Positions 1-7,806 of a DNA stretch of 33,240 nucleotides are shown here, one piece after another. Positions within the stretch are counted from its first letter, which is position 1; every line of letters starts with the position of its first letter. Below the pieces are notes generated by a model, which saw only the letters and a program-made list of their open reading frames with translations, ran no database searches and was not told the origin of the DNA. The stretch comes from SZUA-186 sp041552135. Its GTDB lineage: Bacteria > Pseudomonadota > Gammaproteobacteria > UBA9214. The stretch lies in assembly GCA_041552135.1 (NCBI GenBank), contig JBFELL010000009.1, positions 1 through 33,240 on the forward strand, given 5' to 3'. The position numbers and the translations under genes were made by a program.

Positions 1-69
1 CAAAATGATCAATCGCGTTGAAGTGGCGCCTGCCATGCTGAAGAACTTGTTTGATGCAATTATGATTTT

Positions 70-116
70 CTCTGCGTCCTTTGCGCCTTTGCGGTGAATG
101 GGTTTGCGGTAGTGAA
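70..116. repeat. Short period-9 TGCG repeat, dispersed-repeat type
   Basis: Three consecutive 9-base units, CTCTGCGTC (70-78), CTTTGCGCC (79-87) and TTTGCGGTG (88-96), are followed by a further TTTGCGGTAGTGAA (103-116). On the minus strand they read as the ACCGCAAAGGCGCAAAGGACGCAGAGA type of sequence that I recognise as a dispersed intergenic repeat in many environmental bacterial genomes. No transposase lies next to it here. Origin and function are unknown. Confidence 0.5.
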
Positions 117-158
117 TACCATGTGCACAACAAGCACATTTGAAGCCTGGAATGCTGC

Positions 159-1622
159 ATGCGCCGGCTGATTCGGCATCTGCTGCGGGCAATCGGCTAT
201 GGCCTGATCGGCAGCCTGGTGGTGCTGGTCGGGGGGTATGTTTGGCTGCAGGAGCAGCGACCCGACCTCATGCCCTGGCACAAGGCCGTTCTCGACGCGG
301 AGTTCATTGCAGCGAATGCAGCCGGCTACCGCGGGTTCGACGACTACCTGCAGCAGGAAGAACGCCTGTTCGGGCAGCTGCAACGCGAGGTCTACGACCG
401 GCTGGAGCCGTCTGAACAGACACCGTTCAACCGCTATGCCACAGACAGCCTGCTGAACCCGCAGAATCACCGACAAAACTGGAACCGCACCTTTGTGCTC
501 GAGCCGGAGAAGCCCGTCGGCGGGGTGCTTATGCTGCATGGCCTGTCCGACTCGCCCTACAGCATGCGGGCGCTGGGCGAGCGCCTTGCCGGGCAGGGAC
601 TGCTGGTGATCGGGTTGCGCCTCCCCGGGCACGGCACCGCGCCGTCCGCCCTGCTGGAAATGACCTGGCAGGACCACGCCGCTGCTGTGCGGCTGGCCAT
701 GGGCGAACTTCGCAGTCGACTGGATCCCGCTACGCCGCTATACATTGCCGGTTATTCAAACGGCGCCGCGCTGGCGGTTGAATACGCGCTGTCGCTGCTC
801 GAGGGCGAGGCCTTGCCTGCAGTCGACGGCCTGGTGCTGCTCTCGCCAGCCATCGGTGTTTCGCCGGTAGCCGCGCTGGCCATCTGGCAGTCGCGACTGT
901 CCTGGCTGTTTGGTCTCAAAAAGCTTGCCTGGACAGACCTGGCCCTCGAGATCGATCCATACAAGTACAATTCCTTTACCGTCAATGCAGGTGACCAGAT
1001 ATACCAGCTCACCGGCAATATCGCTTCCCGCATCGGCAGGCTGGCGGGTTCCGATGCGATCAAACGGTTTCCACGCACCATCGCCTTCCAGTCGGTGGTG
1101 GATGCGACCATACCGCCGGCCACGCTCATTGACTTGCTGTTCATGAAGCTCGGGCCGGGCGGGCATGAACTGGTACTTTTCGACGTCAACCGCCATGCGG
1201 AATCCGTGTCCCTGTTGCGGGCCGATCCCGAGAACCTGACGGCACGGCTGCTGGGTGACGCGCAGCTGCCCTTCGGGCTTACCTTGCTGACCAATGCCGA
1301 CCCGGAATCCGATGATCTGGTGGCACGTCGCAAACCGGCCGGAGAGTCGGACAGCGCAGACCGGCCAACCGGTCTGTCCTGGCCGCAGGGCCTGTTTTCG
1401 CTGTCGCACGTCGCCATCCCGTTTCCGCCGAATGATCCGGTCTATGGCGGGATTTTCGATCTTGCCGATGACGAGGAGCGGATCACGCTTGGCAGCGTCT
1501 CGATCCGCGGGGAACGAAACCTGCTGCAGATACCGGATAATTATTTCCTGCGTCTGCGCTACAACCCGTTCTTTGACTACCTGGCCGCCAGGGCGCTGGA
1601 GTTTTCTGATTTGACAGAATAA
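159..1622 (+). CDS. Membrane-anchored alpha/beta hydrolase (serine esterase/lysophospholipase-like)
   Basis: A 487-residue protein with an N-terminal signal anchor (about residues 10-30) that should place the hydrolase domain in the periplasm. The fold starts near residue 120 with the oxyanion-type HGLSDSPYS segment (HG at 127-128). The nucleophile elbow is GYSNG with Ser200. A likely acid is Asp315 (VVDATIPP), and His417 in SLSHVAIPF is the likely catalytic base, followed by PPNDPVYG. These features resemble lysophospholipase and monoacylglycerol-lipase-type hydrolases, so the substrate is probably an acyl ester, but it cannot be read from the sequence. The ATG at 159 was chosen because it gives a clean Arg-rich n-region before the anchor; an in-frame alternative is not obvious and the ribosome binding site is weak. 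The gene stands alone and is followed by a strong hairpin at 1639-1675. Confidence 0.85.
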   Translation: MRRLIRHLLRAIGYGLIGSLVVLVGGYVWLQEQRPDLMPWHKAVLDAEFIAANAAGYRGFDDYLQQEERLFGQLQREVYDRLEPSEQTPFNRYATDSLLNPQNHRQNWNRTFVLEPEKPVGGVLMLHGLSDSPYSMRALGERLAGQGLLVIGLRLPGHGTAPSALLEMTWQDHAAAVRLAMGELRSRLDPATPLYIAGYSNGAALAVEYALSLLEGEALPAVDGLVLLSPAIGVSPVAALAIWQSRLSWLFGLKKLAWTDLALEIDPYKYNSFTVNAGDQIYQLTGNIASRIGRLAGSDAIKRFPRTIAFQSVVDATIPPATLIDLLFMKLGPGGHELVLFDVNRHAESVSLLRADPENLTARLLGDAQLPFGLTLLTNADPESDDLVARRKPAGESDSADRPTGLSWPQGLFSLSHVAIPFPPNDPVYGGIFDLADDEERITLGSVSIRGERNLLQIPDNYFLRLRYNPFFDYLAARALEFSDLTE

Positions 1623-1638
1623 ACCGCAGCTGAAGACA

Positions 1639-1675
1639 AGGCGGGCCCGGATGCCTTGAATGCAAGGGCCCGCCT
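1639..1675 (+). terminator. Terminator-like hairpin after the alpha/beta hydrolase
   Basis: A perfect 10-bp inverted repeat, AGGCGGGCCC (1639-1648) and GGGCCCGCCT (1666-1675), encloses a 17-base loop and begins 17 bases after the stop codon. Only a short GTTAT follows, with no real T tract. It may therefore be a processing or stabilising hairpin rather than a canonical intrinsic terminator. Confidence 0.5.
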
Positions 1676-1773
1676 GTTATGCTACGGGCAACGGTCCGGG
1701 GTGTACGGGCATCGGGGACGGCTGTTTTCTTCCCGGATACGAAACCGCAGACAGACAGTGACGGAGGTTGACA

Positions 1774-2253
1774 ATGAACAGTGTTTGCAAGATCGCAGTC
1801 TTCACCCTGCTTGCCCTGGCAGTGTCGGGGCAGGCCAGTTCGCAGGACGTCTTTATCTACCCGCAGAAGGGCCAGAGTGCCGAGCAGCAGGACAAGGACA
1901 AGTACGAGTGCTACGGCTGGGCCAGGGACAATTCCGGCTTCGATCCCATGGCGGCACCGACCACCACTTCCGCGCGGCCCAGGACCGAGGAAAAAAGCCA
2001 TGGCGCACTGAAGGGTGCCGCAATCGGCGCGGTCGGCGGCAAGGTGTTCGGCAGCAGCAAGAAGACCACCCGCACTGCGGCAGCCGCCGGCGGCCTGCTC
2101 GGCGGTGTCCGGCAGCACCAGCACAATACCCGCGAACAGCAGAAGGTCGATGACTGGGAGCAGCGCGAGGCGTCCAAATACGCCAATAATCGCAACAATT
2201 ACAACCGTGCCTATGCCGCCTGCCTGGAAGGGCGCGGCTACACCGTCAAGTAG
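1774..2253 (+). CDS. Glycine-zipper (YMGG-like) secreted protein
   Basis: A 159-residue protein. A signal peptide (MNSVCKIAVFTLLALAVSGQASS) is followed by DVFIYPQKGQSAEQQDKDKYECYGWA, which I recognise from YMGG-like glycine-zipper proteins. A glycine-zipper stretch lies near residues 75-105 (GALKGAAIGAVGGKVFG, then AAAAGGLLGG). The C-terminal part is Asn/Gln/Arg-rich and ends in AYAACLEGRGYTVK. Such zippers pack within or against membranes; the precise role of this family is unknown. The ATG at 1774 is preferred over an upstream in-frame TTG (1768) because ACGGAGG (1761-1767) sits at normal spacing before it. Eleven bases separate its stop from the next gene, so the two are probably co-transcribed, perhaps with the porin beyond. 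Confidence 0.8.
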   Translation: MNSVCKIAVFTLLALAVSGQASSQDVFIYPQKGQSAEQQDKDKYECYGWARDNSGFDPMAAPTTTSARPRTEEKSHGALKGAAIGAVGGKVFGSSKKTTRTAAAAGGLLGGVRQHQHNTREQQKVDDWEQREASKYANNRNNYNRAYAACLEGRGYTVK

Positions 2254-2264
2254 GGGAGGAAGTC

Positions 2265-2687
2265 ATGAAAAAACTGTTTCATTCGATACTGTCATGCGGA
2301 CTGGCCGCCATCTCCCTGCCGGCGTTGTCCGCCGGTTATGACGGCAGCAAGACGCTGCTGTGCGCGACCCAGTATGTCTCGCAATGTGATGCCGGCATGG
2401 ACTGTGTTAATGTGTTTCCCGCCAGCGTCAACGTGCCGGACTTCTTCGTGGTCAACACGGCCGACAAACGCATTGGCGCAATCAATGACGACAGGACCAC
2501 GCCGGTGGAGCGCGTCGAGCACCTGGACGGCAAACTGGTGCTGCAGGGCGCCGATGACGGCGTCGAGGATGTGCGCGACGGGCTGGCCTGGTCCATGTCC
2601 ATCAGCGAGGACACCGGCAAGATGGTGCTCAGCGCCTCCGGTGACGGCTTTGCCGTGGTGGTCTTCGGGGCCTGCGCACAGAAATAA
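2265..2687 (+). CDS. Small secreted cysteine-containing protein of unknown function
   Basis: A 140-residue protein with a clear signal peptide (MKKLFHSILSCGLAAISLPALSA, cleavage near residue 23). The mature part is about 117 residues, acidic and probably beta-rich, with four cysteines: three clustered near its start (CATQYVSQCDAGMDC) and one near the C terminus (FGACAQK). That pattern suggests one or two disulfides in the periplasm. I recognise no family. A strong ribosome binding site, GGGGAGGA, spans 2253-2260 and overlaps the last base of the preceding stop codon, indicating translational coupling to the glycine-zipper gene. The FadL-type porin follows after 94 bases. A role linked to the outer membrane is only inferred from position. 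Confidence 0.75.
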   Translation: MKKLFHSILSCGLAAISLPALSAGYDGSKTLLCATQYVSQCDAGMDCVNVFPASVNVPDFFVVNTADKRIGAINDDRTTPVERVEHLDGKLVLQGADDGVEDVRDGLAWSMSISEDTGKMVLSASGDGFAVVVFGACAQK

Positions 2688-2781
2688 GCAGTCTCTGCCA
2701 TAACATTCTCACGGTATTGCATACTGCATGTCGGGGCCATTTCCGGGCAGAAGCTGACAACGCAAACAAGGGAGTTCTCTG

Positions 2782-4062
2782 ATGTACACGCACAACAATC
2801 GCTGTCTGCAGGCGGCCCTGTTCGCCCTGGCCACGGTGGTGATATCAAGCACTGCCCGCGCCGCCGGTTTCTACCTGACACAGATAGGCACGCCGGCAAG
2901 CCTGGGTACGGCGGGATCCGCCAACGTCACCAACACCGTCGGGGCAGATGCCGCCTGGACCAACCCGGCGGGTATGACGGGCATCGACAGTGACGTGTTC
3001 GTGGCTGGTGCACAGGTGGTGGTCCCGAAGATGGAATTCGATCCCTCCCGTGCCGATGCCGGCGGTAAAGACGGCGGCAACGCCGGCAACACGGCCTACG
3101 TACCCAGTGCCTTTTTCGTGAAAAAAGTCAGCGACCGCCTGCGCCTCGGGGTGTCGCTGGTGGCACCGATGGGCGGCGGTGTGAACTACGGTGACGACTT
3201 CGTCGGCCGCTACGCGACCTACAAGGCCGAACTGGCCGGTGTGGGGCTGTCGCCATCCATCGGTTACCGGGTCAACGACCGCTTCTCGGTTGGTGCCGGC
3301 GTGTCGGTCATCTACACCCATTATGAACAGGGTATCGCCCTGAATCCGGCCGCCCTAGATCCGGCGCTGGCTGGCCTGCCCGATGCCAAGGTGCGCTTCG
3401 ACAATGCCACCGATATCGGCTATCAACCATTCGCTGGAATCACCTGGGCGATGACCGACCGTATCCTGCTTGGCGTGGTCTATCGCGCCGAGATGGATGT
3501 CGATCTCGAGGGCGATGTGAATATCCGCAACTGGAAGCTGCCGGTCAGCAAGCCGAAGATCAATGAGATCGACATCGGCTGGGACAACCCTCAGTGGCTC
3601 GATGTTGGCCTGCGTTTCAAGGTGAACGAAGACAATTTCCTGTTTCTCAACGGCGGCTGGCAAGAGTGGTCTGCTTTCAGTGAGAACGGCCTGGAAATCC
3701 CGACCGGTCAGGGCACCGTCGAAGCTACACTGGAACGCGACTGGGACGATACCTGGTATGCCAGGGCAGGGTTCCTGCACAGGATCGATTCGTCACGCTC
3801 GTTCGCCTTTGGTATCTCCTATGACAGTTCCCCCGTCAAGGATGCGAAACGCACCATCGACCTGCCGATGGACGAGTACTACCAGTTCTCGGCCGCCTAT
3901 GCAGTCGGCGATGAACTGGGATTCAGTTATTCCCTCGGTGCCACGCTCATGCTGGTGGGGGACACGGAAATTCACCAGGAAACCCAGGGTGTGGCCTTCG
4001 CCGGCGATTTCGATACCAACAGGATCCTGTTCCTCGGCGGAACGTTGCGCTACGCCTTCTAG
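2782..4062 (+). CDS. FadL/OmpP1/TodX-family outer membrane transport protein
   Basis: A 426-residue protein with a signal peptide ending near ARA (residues 25-27). The mature N terminus, AGFYLTQIGTPASLGTAGSA, followed by AAWTNPAGMTGI, carries the NPA segment typical of the FadL hatch/N-terminal region. The rest has alternating amphipathic beta strands and ends in LRYAF with a C-terminal aromatic residue, as outer membrane barrels do. Family members move hydrophobic compounds such as long-chain fatty acids or aromatic hydrocarbons across the outer membrane; the substrate here is unknown. An AAGGGAG ribosome binding site precedes the ATG. The gene faces the phospholipid-transporter operon convergently, and a GC-rich inverted repeat begins at its stop codon. 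Confidence 0.9.
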   Translation: MYTHNNRCLQAALFALATVVISSTARAAGFYLTQIGTPASLGTAGSANVTNTVGADAAWTNPAGMTGIDSDVFVAGAQVVVPKMEFDPSRADAGGKDGGNAGNTAYVPSAFFVKKVSDRLRLGVSLVAPMGGGVNYGDDFVGRYATYKAELAGVGLSPSIGYRVNDRFSVGAGVSVIYTHYEQGIALNPAALDPALAGLPDAKVRFDNATDIGYQPFAGITWAMTDRILLGVVYRAEMDVDLEGDVNIRNWKLPVSKPKINEIDIGWDNPQWLDVGLRFKVNEDNFLFLNGGWQEWSAFSENGLEIPTGQGTVEATLERDWDDTWYARAGFLHRIDSSRSFAFGISYDSSPVKDAKRTIDLPMDEYYQFSAAYAVGDELGFSYSLGATLMLVGDTEIHQETQGVAFAGDFDTNRILFLGGTLRYAF

Positions 4063-4085
4063 CCCGGATATTGCACCAGCCGGGC
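4062..4085. terminator. Inverted repeat between convergent genes, possible bidirectional terminator
   Basis: GCCCGG (4062-4067) and CCGGGC (4080-4085) flank a 12-base loop. The left arm begins at the last base of the FadL-like stop codon, and the right arm lies 33 bases before the end of the minus-strand lipoprotein gene. It is the only clear inverted repeat between the two convergent units. There is no T tract on either strand. Confidence 0.35.
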
Positions 4086-4118
4086 AAGTGGCGTTCAGCC
4101 TGCATGCCGGCCGGAATG

Positions 4119-4724
4119 TCAGCGCCTTGCCGTTGCCGCTTCACGACGGATGGCTTCGGCGATATCGCGGCTGAGCCGTTCCAGGGCCCGACTCTGTGCC
4201 GCGACCAGGGCCGGGTAATCCAGGCCACCGGCATCCTCGCTGTAACTGGTCCTGCGCCGGTCGACGATAGTGCCATCCGCTGTCCGCTCAATCTCCCAGC
4301 CAGCCGCGAGCATGACCCTGCCTGCGGCATCTGCATCAAAACGCACCACGTCCATGCTTACCCTGTAATCGATGGCAGCCGAGCGCGGCCACGGGTGCAG
4401 GGCAACAAGGTCTGTCGGCAGCAGCCGCGACAGGTTTTCCGCCAGTGTCCGGGTGAAGTTTGTCTTCAGGGGTTCCGCCCAGCGGTGTGAACCGGCGAAG
4501 TGCAGCTGGTTGTGCCCACTGCGGTGGACGATCTCGGGCCTGTTGAGGTAGGCGGGGAAGGCCACCGGGCCAATGCCGAGCGAGGGTCCGGCAGCCGCGG
4601 TCGCTGGTGTACCGGTGACTTCAGCAGGCGTGAGTATGTAGTGCAGGGAGGGCCGGGTGACGCCGCAGCCGGCAAGCAGGATGATGCAAAGGCTGGTTAC
4701 AGCAAATCGGACGTGGGCATGCAT
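4119..4724 (-). CDS. PqiC-like ABC-transport auxiliary lipoprotein
   Basis: A 201-residue lipoprotein with signal MHAHVRFAVTSLCIILLAGC and lipobox LAGC (Cys20). The mature domain (SLHYILTP, PSLGIGPVAFPAYLNRPEIVHRSGHNQLHF, then WAEPLKTNFTRTLAENLSRLL) is the signature I recognise for the ABC-type transport auxiliary lipoprotein/PqiC family. These proteins are anchored in the outer membrane and partner MCE-protein tunnels. The start at 4724 is supported by GGAG seven bases upstream; reading further upstream would add an unlikely Pro/Ser-rich leader. It is the last gene of the permease-ATPase-MCE-lipoprotein unit, 13 bases after the MCE gene. It probably forms the outer-membrane end of the lipid-transport path. 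Confidence 0.85.
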   Translation of the reverse strand: MHAHVRFAVTSLCIILLAGCGVTRPSLHYILTPAEVTGTPATAAAGPSLGIGPVAFPAYLNRPEIVHRSGHNQLHFAGSHRWAEPLKTNFTRTLAENLSRLLPTDLVALHPWPRSAAIDYRVSMDVVRFDADAAGRVMLAAGWEIERTADGTIVDRRRTSYSEDAGGLDYPALVAAQSRALERLSRDIAEAIRREAATARR

Positions 4725-4737
4725 GTACGTTCTCCGG

Positions 4738-5706
4738 TCAGCGTCTGCCCTTGAGCAGGGACTCGGGCTGGTTGTTGATGGTCTCGGCCAGGATGCGGAT
4801 GGCGTGGGCTGCCGATGTGATTTCATTCAGCGCGTTGTCCAGTGCGGACAGGACCTGCTCATCCGTGAACAGGGCATCGGCGGACTGCAGCGTTGTTTTC
4901 GCCTGTCCCAGTGTATCGCTGACACCTTCCAGTGTGCCGCTGACGCCATCGAGTGCGGTGCCGGCCTTGCGCAGGGCAGCGCGCGCGTCATCCAGTGTCA
5001 GCTTGACACTGGATGCGACCGGGACGACCTGTTCATCGAGATTGCTGGCCAGGTCGCGAAACTCTGTCAATGCCTCGCGCAGGGCGCGAATGGAAGCATG
5101 CAGGTCCTCGGAATTGACCAGCCGGTCGACCCCCTCGATGCTCGCCAGTATCTGATCCACGACCTTGTCGATGGGGATGTCTTCCAGCAGCTTGCCGATT
5201 TTCTCGATCGGTGTCGGTATGGTGGGGATTTCCTCGTGTGTCCTTCGGTACTTGCCATTGCCCACCAGCGTTGCGTGGGTGTTCGGGTAGAAATCGATCT
5301 GTACAAACAACTGGCCGGTCAGCAGGCTCTGCAGCTGCAGCTGGGCGCGCATGCCGGCCTGTACCAGGTCATTGATACTGTCGTCATCGTCCATTCTGGG
5401 CTTGCCGGTCTGGCTGCTGAGGAACTTCGTATTGTCGATCTCGATGATCACCGGGATGTGGATGTCGGAATCCTTCTCTCCTACCACCAGCTGGATGTCC
5501 GTCACGGTGCCGATATTGACGCCGCGAAAGCTCACCGGAGAGCCGATGTTCAGGCCCTTGACCGATCCATGGAAGTAGAGGACATAGCTGCTCTTGTCTG
5601 TCAGCAGCAGCTTGCCGCCGCTGATGATCAGGATGCCTGCAACGATGAGCCCGACGGCACCCGCGACGAAGGCGCCGATCAGGGTGGGGCTGGCATGCTT
5701 GCTCAT
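4738..5706 (-). CDS. MlaD-family MCE-domain protein
   Basis: A 322-residue protein with an N-terminal transmembrane anchor (about residues 8-30). A single MCE domain follows (about residues 40-125; YVLYFHGSVKGLNIGSPVSFRGVNIGTVTDI is its typical opening). The remaining region is long, mostly helical and rich in heptad-like Leu/Ala/Val (LREALTEFRDLASNLDEQVV through GTLEGVSDTLGQAKTTLQ). MCE proteins form periplasmic hexameric rings that carry phospholipids between membranes; the helical tail may build a short needle or coiled-coil crown. Its start overlaps the stop of the upstream ATPase gene by four bases (ATGA), and GAGGTGAG precedes the ATG. It is longer than E. coli MlaD, mainly because of the C-terminal helical part. 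Confidence 0.9.
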   Translation of the reverse strand: MSKHASPTLIGAFVAGAVGLIVAGILIISGGKLLLTDKSSYVLYFHGSVKGLNIGSPVSFRGVNIGTVTDIQLVVGEKDSDIHIPVIIEIDNTKFLSSQTGKPRMDDDDSINDLVQAGMRAQLQLQSLLTGQLFVQIDFYPNTHATLVGNGKYRRTHEEIPTIPTPIEKIGKLLEDIPIDKVVDQILASIEGVDRLVNSEDLHASIRALREALTEFRDLASNLDEQVVPVASSVKLTLDDARAALRKAGTALDGVSGTLEGVSDTLGQAKTTLQSADALFTDEQVLSALDNALNEITSAAHAIRILAETINNQPESLLKGRR

Positions 5707-6479
5707 ATCTCACCTCGATTGAGAAATTGTCTGACCCCGGGGTCGGGGCTTGCATCGCGCAGTGTCTTCGGATCGCCGGTGGCAATCATGGTGCGGGTCT
5801 CCGGGTCGAGAAATACCGAGTTGTTGCCAATGGTGAAGATGCTGGCCAGCTCGTGGGTCACCACTACGATGGTGGTGCCCAGGCTGTCGCGCAGTTCCAG
5901 TATCAGGTCGTCCAGCCGGCGCGAACTGATCGGATCCAGGCCGGCCGAGGGCTCGTCGAAAAACAGGATTTCCGGATCCAGTGCCATGGCGCGCGCCAGG
6001 GCGGCGCGCTTTTGCATGCCGCCACTGATCTCGGCTGGATAGAACGCCTCGAAACCGGTCAGTCCGACCAGCGACAATTTCAAAGAGACGACCTCGGCGA
6101 TTTCTGCCTCGCCAAGGTCCGTGTATTCACCCAGTGGCAGGGCCACGTTCTCGGCCAGGGTCAGGGAACTCCACAGGGCACCGCTCTGGAAACTCATGCC
6201 AAAACCACGCTTGATGCGCTCCTGTTCGGCAGGCGGCGCCTCCCAGTAACTGGTACCGTCGTACCACACGCGGCCTTTCGCCGGTGCCTTGAGCCCGGTC
6301 AGGTGGCGCAGCAGGGTGCTCTTGCCACAGCCGCTGCCGCCCATGATGATGAAGATGTCGCCGCGCTGGATGGTGAAACTGAGGTCGCGCTGGATGACGA
6401 AATCGCCATAGGCCATGGTGAGGTCCTGCACCCTGATATGCGCATTCGGTTCGATGTGCTGTGCGCTTGTCGATGCCAT
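5703..6479 (-). CDS. MlaF-like ABC transporter ATP-binding protein
   Basis: A 258-residue ATPase with all the expected motifs: Walker A GGSGCGKST (47-55), Q-loop near SFQSG (97-100), signature ISGGMQKR (151-158), Walker B ILFFDEPSAGLDP (171-182) and switch His209 (VVTHE). The ISGGMQKR signature and FFDEPSAGLDP wording are typical of the MlaF group of MCE-system ATPases. It would energise the MlaE-type permease dimer to extract or insert phospholipids at the inner membrane. One base separates it from the permease stop, and it overlaps the MCE gene by ATGA, so the four genes are tightly coupled. Confidence 0.92.
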   Translation of the reverse strand: MASTSAQHIEPNAHIRVQDLTMAYGDFVIQRDLSFTIQRGDIFIIMGGSGCGKSTLLRHLTGLKAPAKGRVWYDGTSYWEAPPAEQERIKRGFGMSFQSGALWSSLTLAENVALPLGEYTDLGEAEIAEVVSLKLSLVGLTGFEAFYPAEISGGMQKRAALARAMALDPEILFFDEPSAGLDPISSRRLDDLILELRDSLGTTIVVVTHELASIFTIGNNSVFLDPETRTMIATGDPKTLRDASPDPGVRQFLNRGEI

Positions 6480-6480
6480 G

Positions 6481-7608
6481 TCAGATGCCCAGCTGCTGGA
6501 ACAGGATGGTGAGCAGTGAGGCGGCGATGACGATGAACAGGATGCCGGTCACCACGGCGGAGGTGGTGGCCTCGCCAACGGCCTGGGCGCTGCGCCCGCA
6601 CTGCATGCCGCGCAGGCAGCCGGCGAAGGCGATCAGCATGCCATAGACCGTCCCCTTGATCACGCCGACCCAGATGTGCGACCACTGCATGGAGCGCACC
6701 GTCTGCTGGTAGTACTCGAACGTGCCGATGTCGAAGGCGGTCACCGAGACAAACATGCCCGCGGTGATGCCCACGATGTCCGAATACAGCACCATGGCAG
6801 GCATCATCAGTACCAGTGCCAGCATGCGTGGCAGCACGAGGAAGTCGACCGGGTTGAAGCCCAGTGTTCTGAAGGCGTCGATCTCCTCGTTCACCTGCAT
6901 GGTGCCAAGCTGGGCTGCAAAGGCGGCGCCGGTGCGGCCCGCCATGATGATGCCCGTCATGAGGGCGCCCATCTCGCGCGTCATGCCGAGACCGACCAGA
7001 TTGGCGATATAGATCTGGGCGCCGAATTGCGCCAGCTGGACGGCACCCATGTAGGCCACGATCAAACCGACAAGAAAACTGATCAGGGCGACGATGGGCA
7101 GTGCATGCGGCCCGACGTCCGCTATGACCAGCATGAGGTCGGAGCGCCGGAACTGCGCCGTGCCGCGCGCCAGCCGGCCCAGCGAGAGGGTGACCTCACC
7201 GAGGAAGTGAAGCATTTCCGGAGCGGCGCGCCACATCGCCAGTGCCATCTCGCCGATGCGTGCGAGCATCAGCTGCTCGCCGACGTGTCTGCCCGTATCC
7301 TCTTTCGGCGGCACGGCCGTTGCCAGTGCCATCATGCGCCGGGCTCCGTCGGGCAGCCCGTCGGTATCGATGTCAATGTGGTGCGCGCCGGCCAGCCTGT
7401 AGACCCTGGCAAGGAAGGTCAGCAGGGCACTGTCCCAGTCCCCGATGGCTGTGTCGTCGAAGCTGATCGTGCGTATCGTGCTGCTTGCCTGCAGCTGCCG
7501 TTCAAGATCGCTGACAGGAGGGACCCCTGTTGCAAGCAGCCAACTACCTGCCAGGACGAGTTGCAGTTTGTCCGGAGCAGGGTACTCGAGGCTCAGTTGT
7601 GCGGGCAT
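6481..7608 (-). CDS. STAS-MlaE fusion permease of an MCE lipid transporter
   Basis: A 375-residue protein. The first ~100 residues (LSLEYPAPDKLQLVLAGSWLL to SFDDTAIGDWDSALLTFLARVYRLA) look like a STAS domain, as in MlaB. The MlaE/YrbE permease domain follows, with the conserved cytosolic segment GMTREMGALMTGIIMAGRTGAAFAAQLGTM split over two membrane segments and the NEEIDAFRTLGFNPVDFLVLPR stretch after it. In E. coli the STAS protein MlaB is a separate subunit; here it is fused to the permease, which accounts for the absence of an mlaB gene. It is first in the operon, with a weak ribosome binding site before the ATG at 7608. No MlaC or MlaA gene is nearby. Confidence 0.92.
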   Translation of the reverse strand: MPAQLSLEYPAPDKLQLVLAGSWLLATGVPPVSDLERQLQASSTIRTISFDDTAIGDWDSALLTFLARVYRLAGAHHIDIDTDGLPDGARRMMALATAVPPKEDTGRHVGEQLMLARIGEMALAMWRAAPEMLHFLGEVTLSLGRLARGTAQFRRSDLMLVIADVGPHALPIVALISFLVGLIVAYMGAVQLAQFGAQIYIANLVGLGMTREMGALMTGIIMAGRTGAAFAAQLGTMQVNEEIDAFRTLGFNPVDFLVLPRMLALVLMMPAMVLYSDIVGITAGMFVSVTAFDIGTFEYYQQTVRSMQWSHIWVGVIKGTVYGMLIAFAGCLRGMQCGRSAQAVGEATTSAVVTGILFIVIAASLLTILFQQLGI

Positions 7609-7702
7609 GACTCGCTGTATCTTGTACGCCAGTGTCCATCAATGTTTGCAGTTTCGGCGTGCCGGTTCAAGTACCGGACATGTGAATTGCGTCAGGCATG
7701 CC

Positions 7703-7708
7703 TATAAT
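7703..7708 (+). promoter_or_regulatory. Candidate -10 box of the DUF211-VIT-ATPase operon
   Basis: An exact TATAAT, rare in this GC-rich sequence, lies in the divergent region 7609-7806 about 100 bases before the first plus-strand gene. No convincing -35 box is at 16-18 bases; a TG two bases upstream of the hexamer and a CCGGT/ACCGG inverted repeat (7662-7677) lie just upstream. The latter could be an activator site. Confidence 0.4.
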
Positions 7709-7740
7709 GGCCCTGTCGTGTCCCGGCCATGAATGCGGTG

Positions 7741-7775
7741 CCGGGGTTGCAGCAGGCCCCGGTAGCCGTGGGGCC
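7741..7775 (+). promoter_or_regulatory. Leader with two mutually exclusive hairpins
   Basis: CCGGGG (7741-7746) can pair with CCCCGG (7757-7762). GGCCCC (7755-7760) can instead pair with GGGGCC (7770-7775). The two stems share the C run at 7757-7760, so only one can form at a time. The structure sits between the candidate -10 box and the DUF211 ribosome binding site (GGGAGAGG, 7793-7800). It could be an attenuation-like leader or a chance product of GC-rich sequence. Confidence 0.3.
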
Positions 7776-7806
7776 GTGAATGCATCAACATGCGGGAGAG
7801 GACCAT

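Noticed and set aside
4657..6042. A 461-codon plus-strand open frame opposite the MCE, ATPase and lipoprotein genes
   Set aside because: The minus-strand genes carry Walker, signature and MCE motifs; this frame is an antisense shadow.
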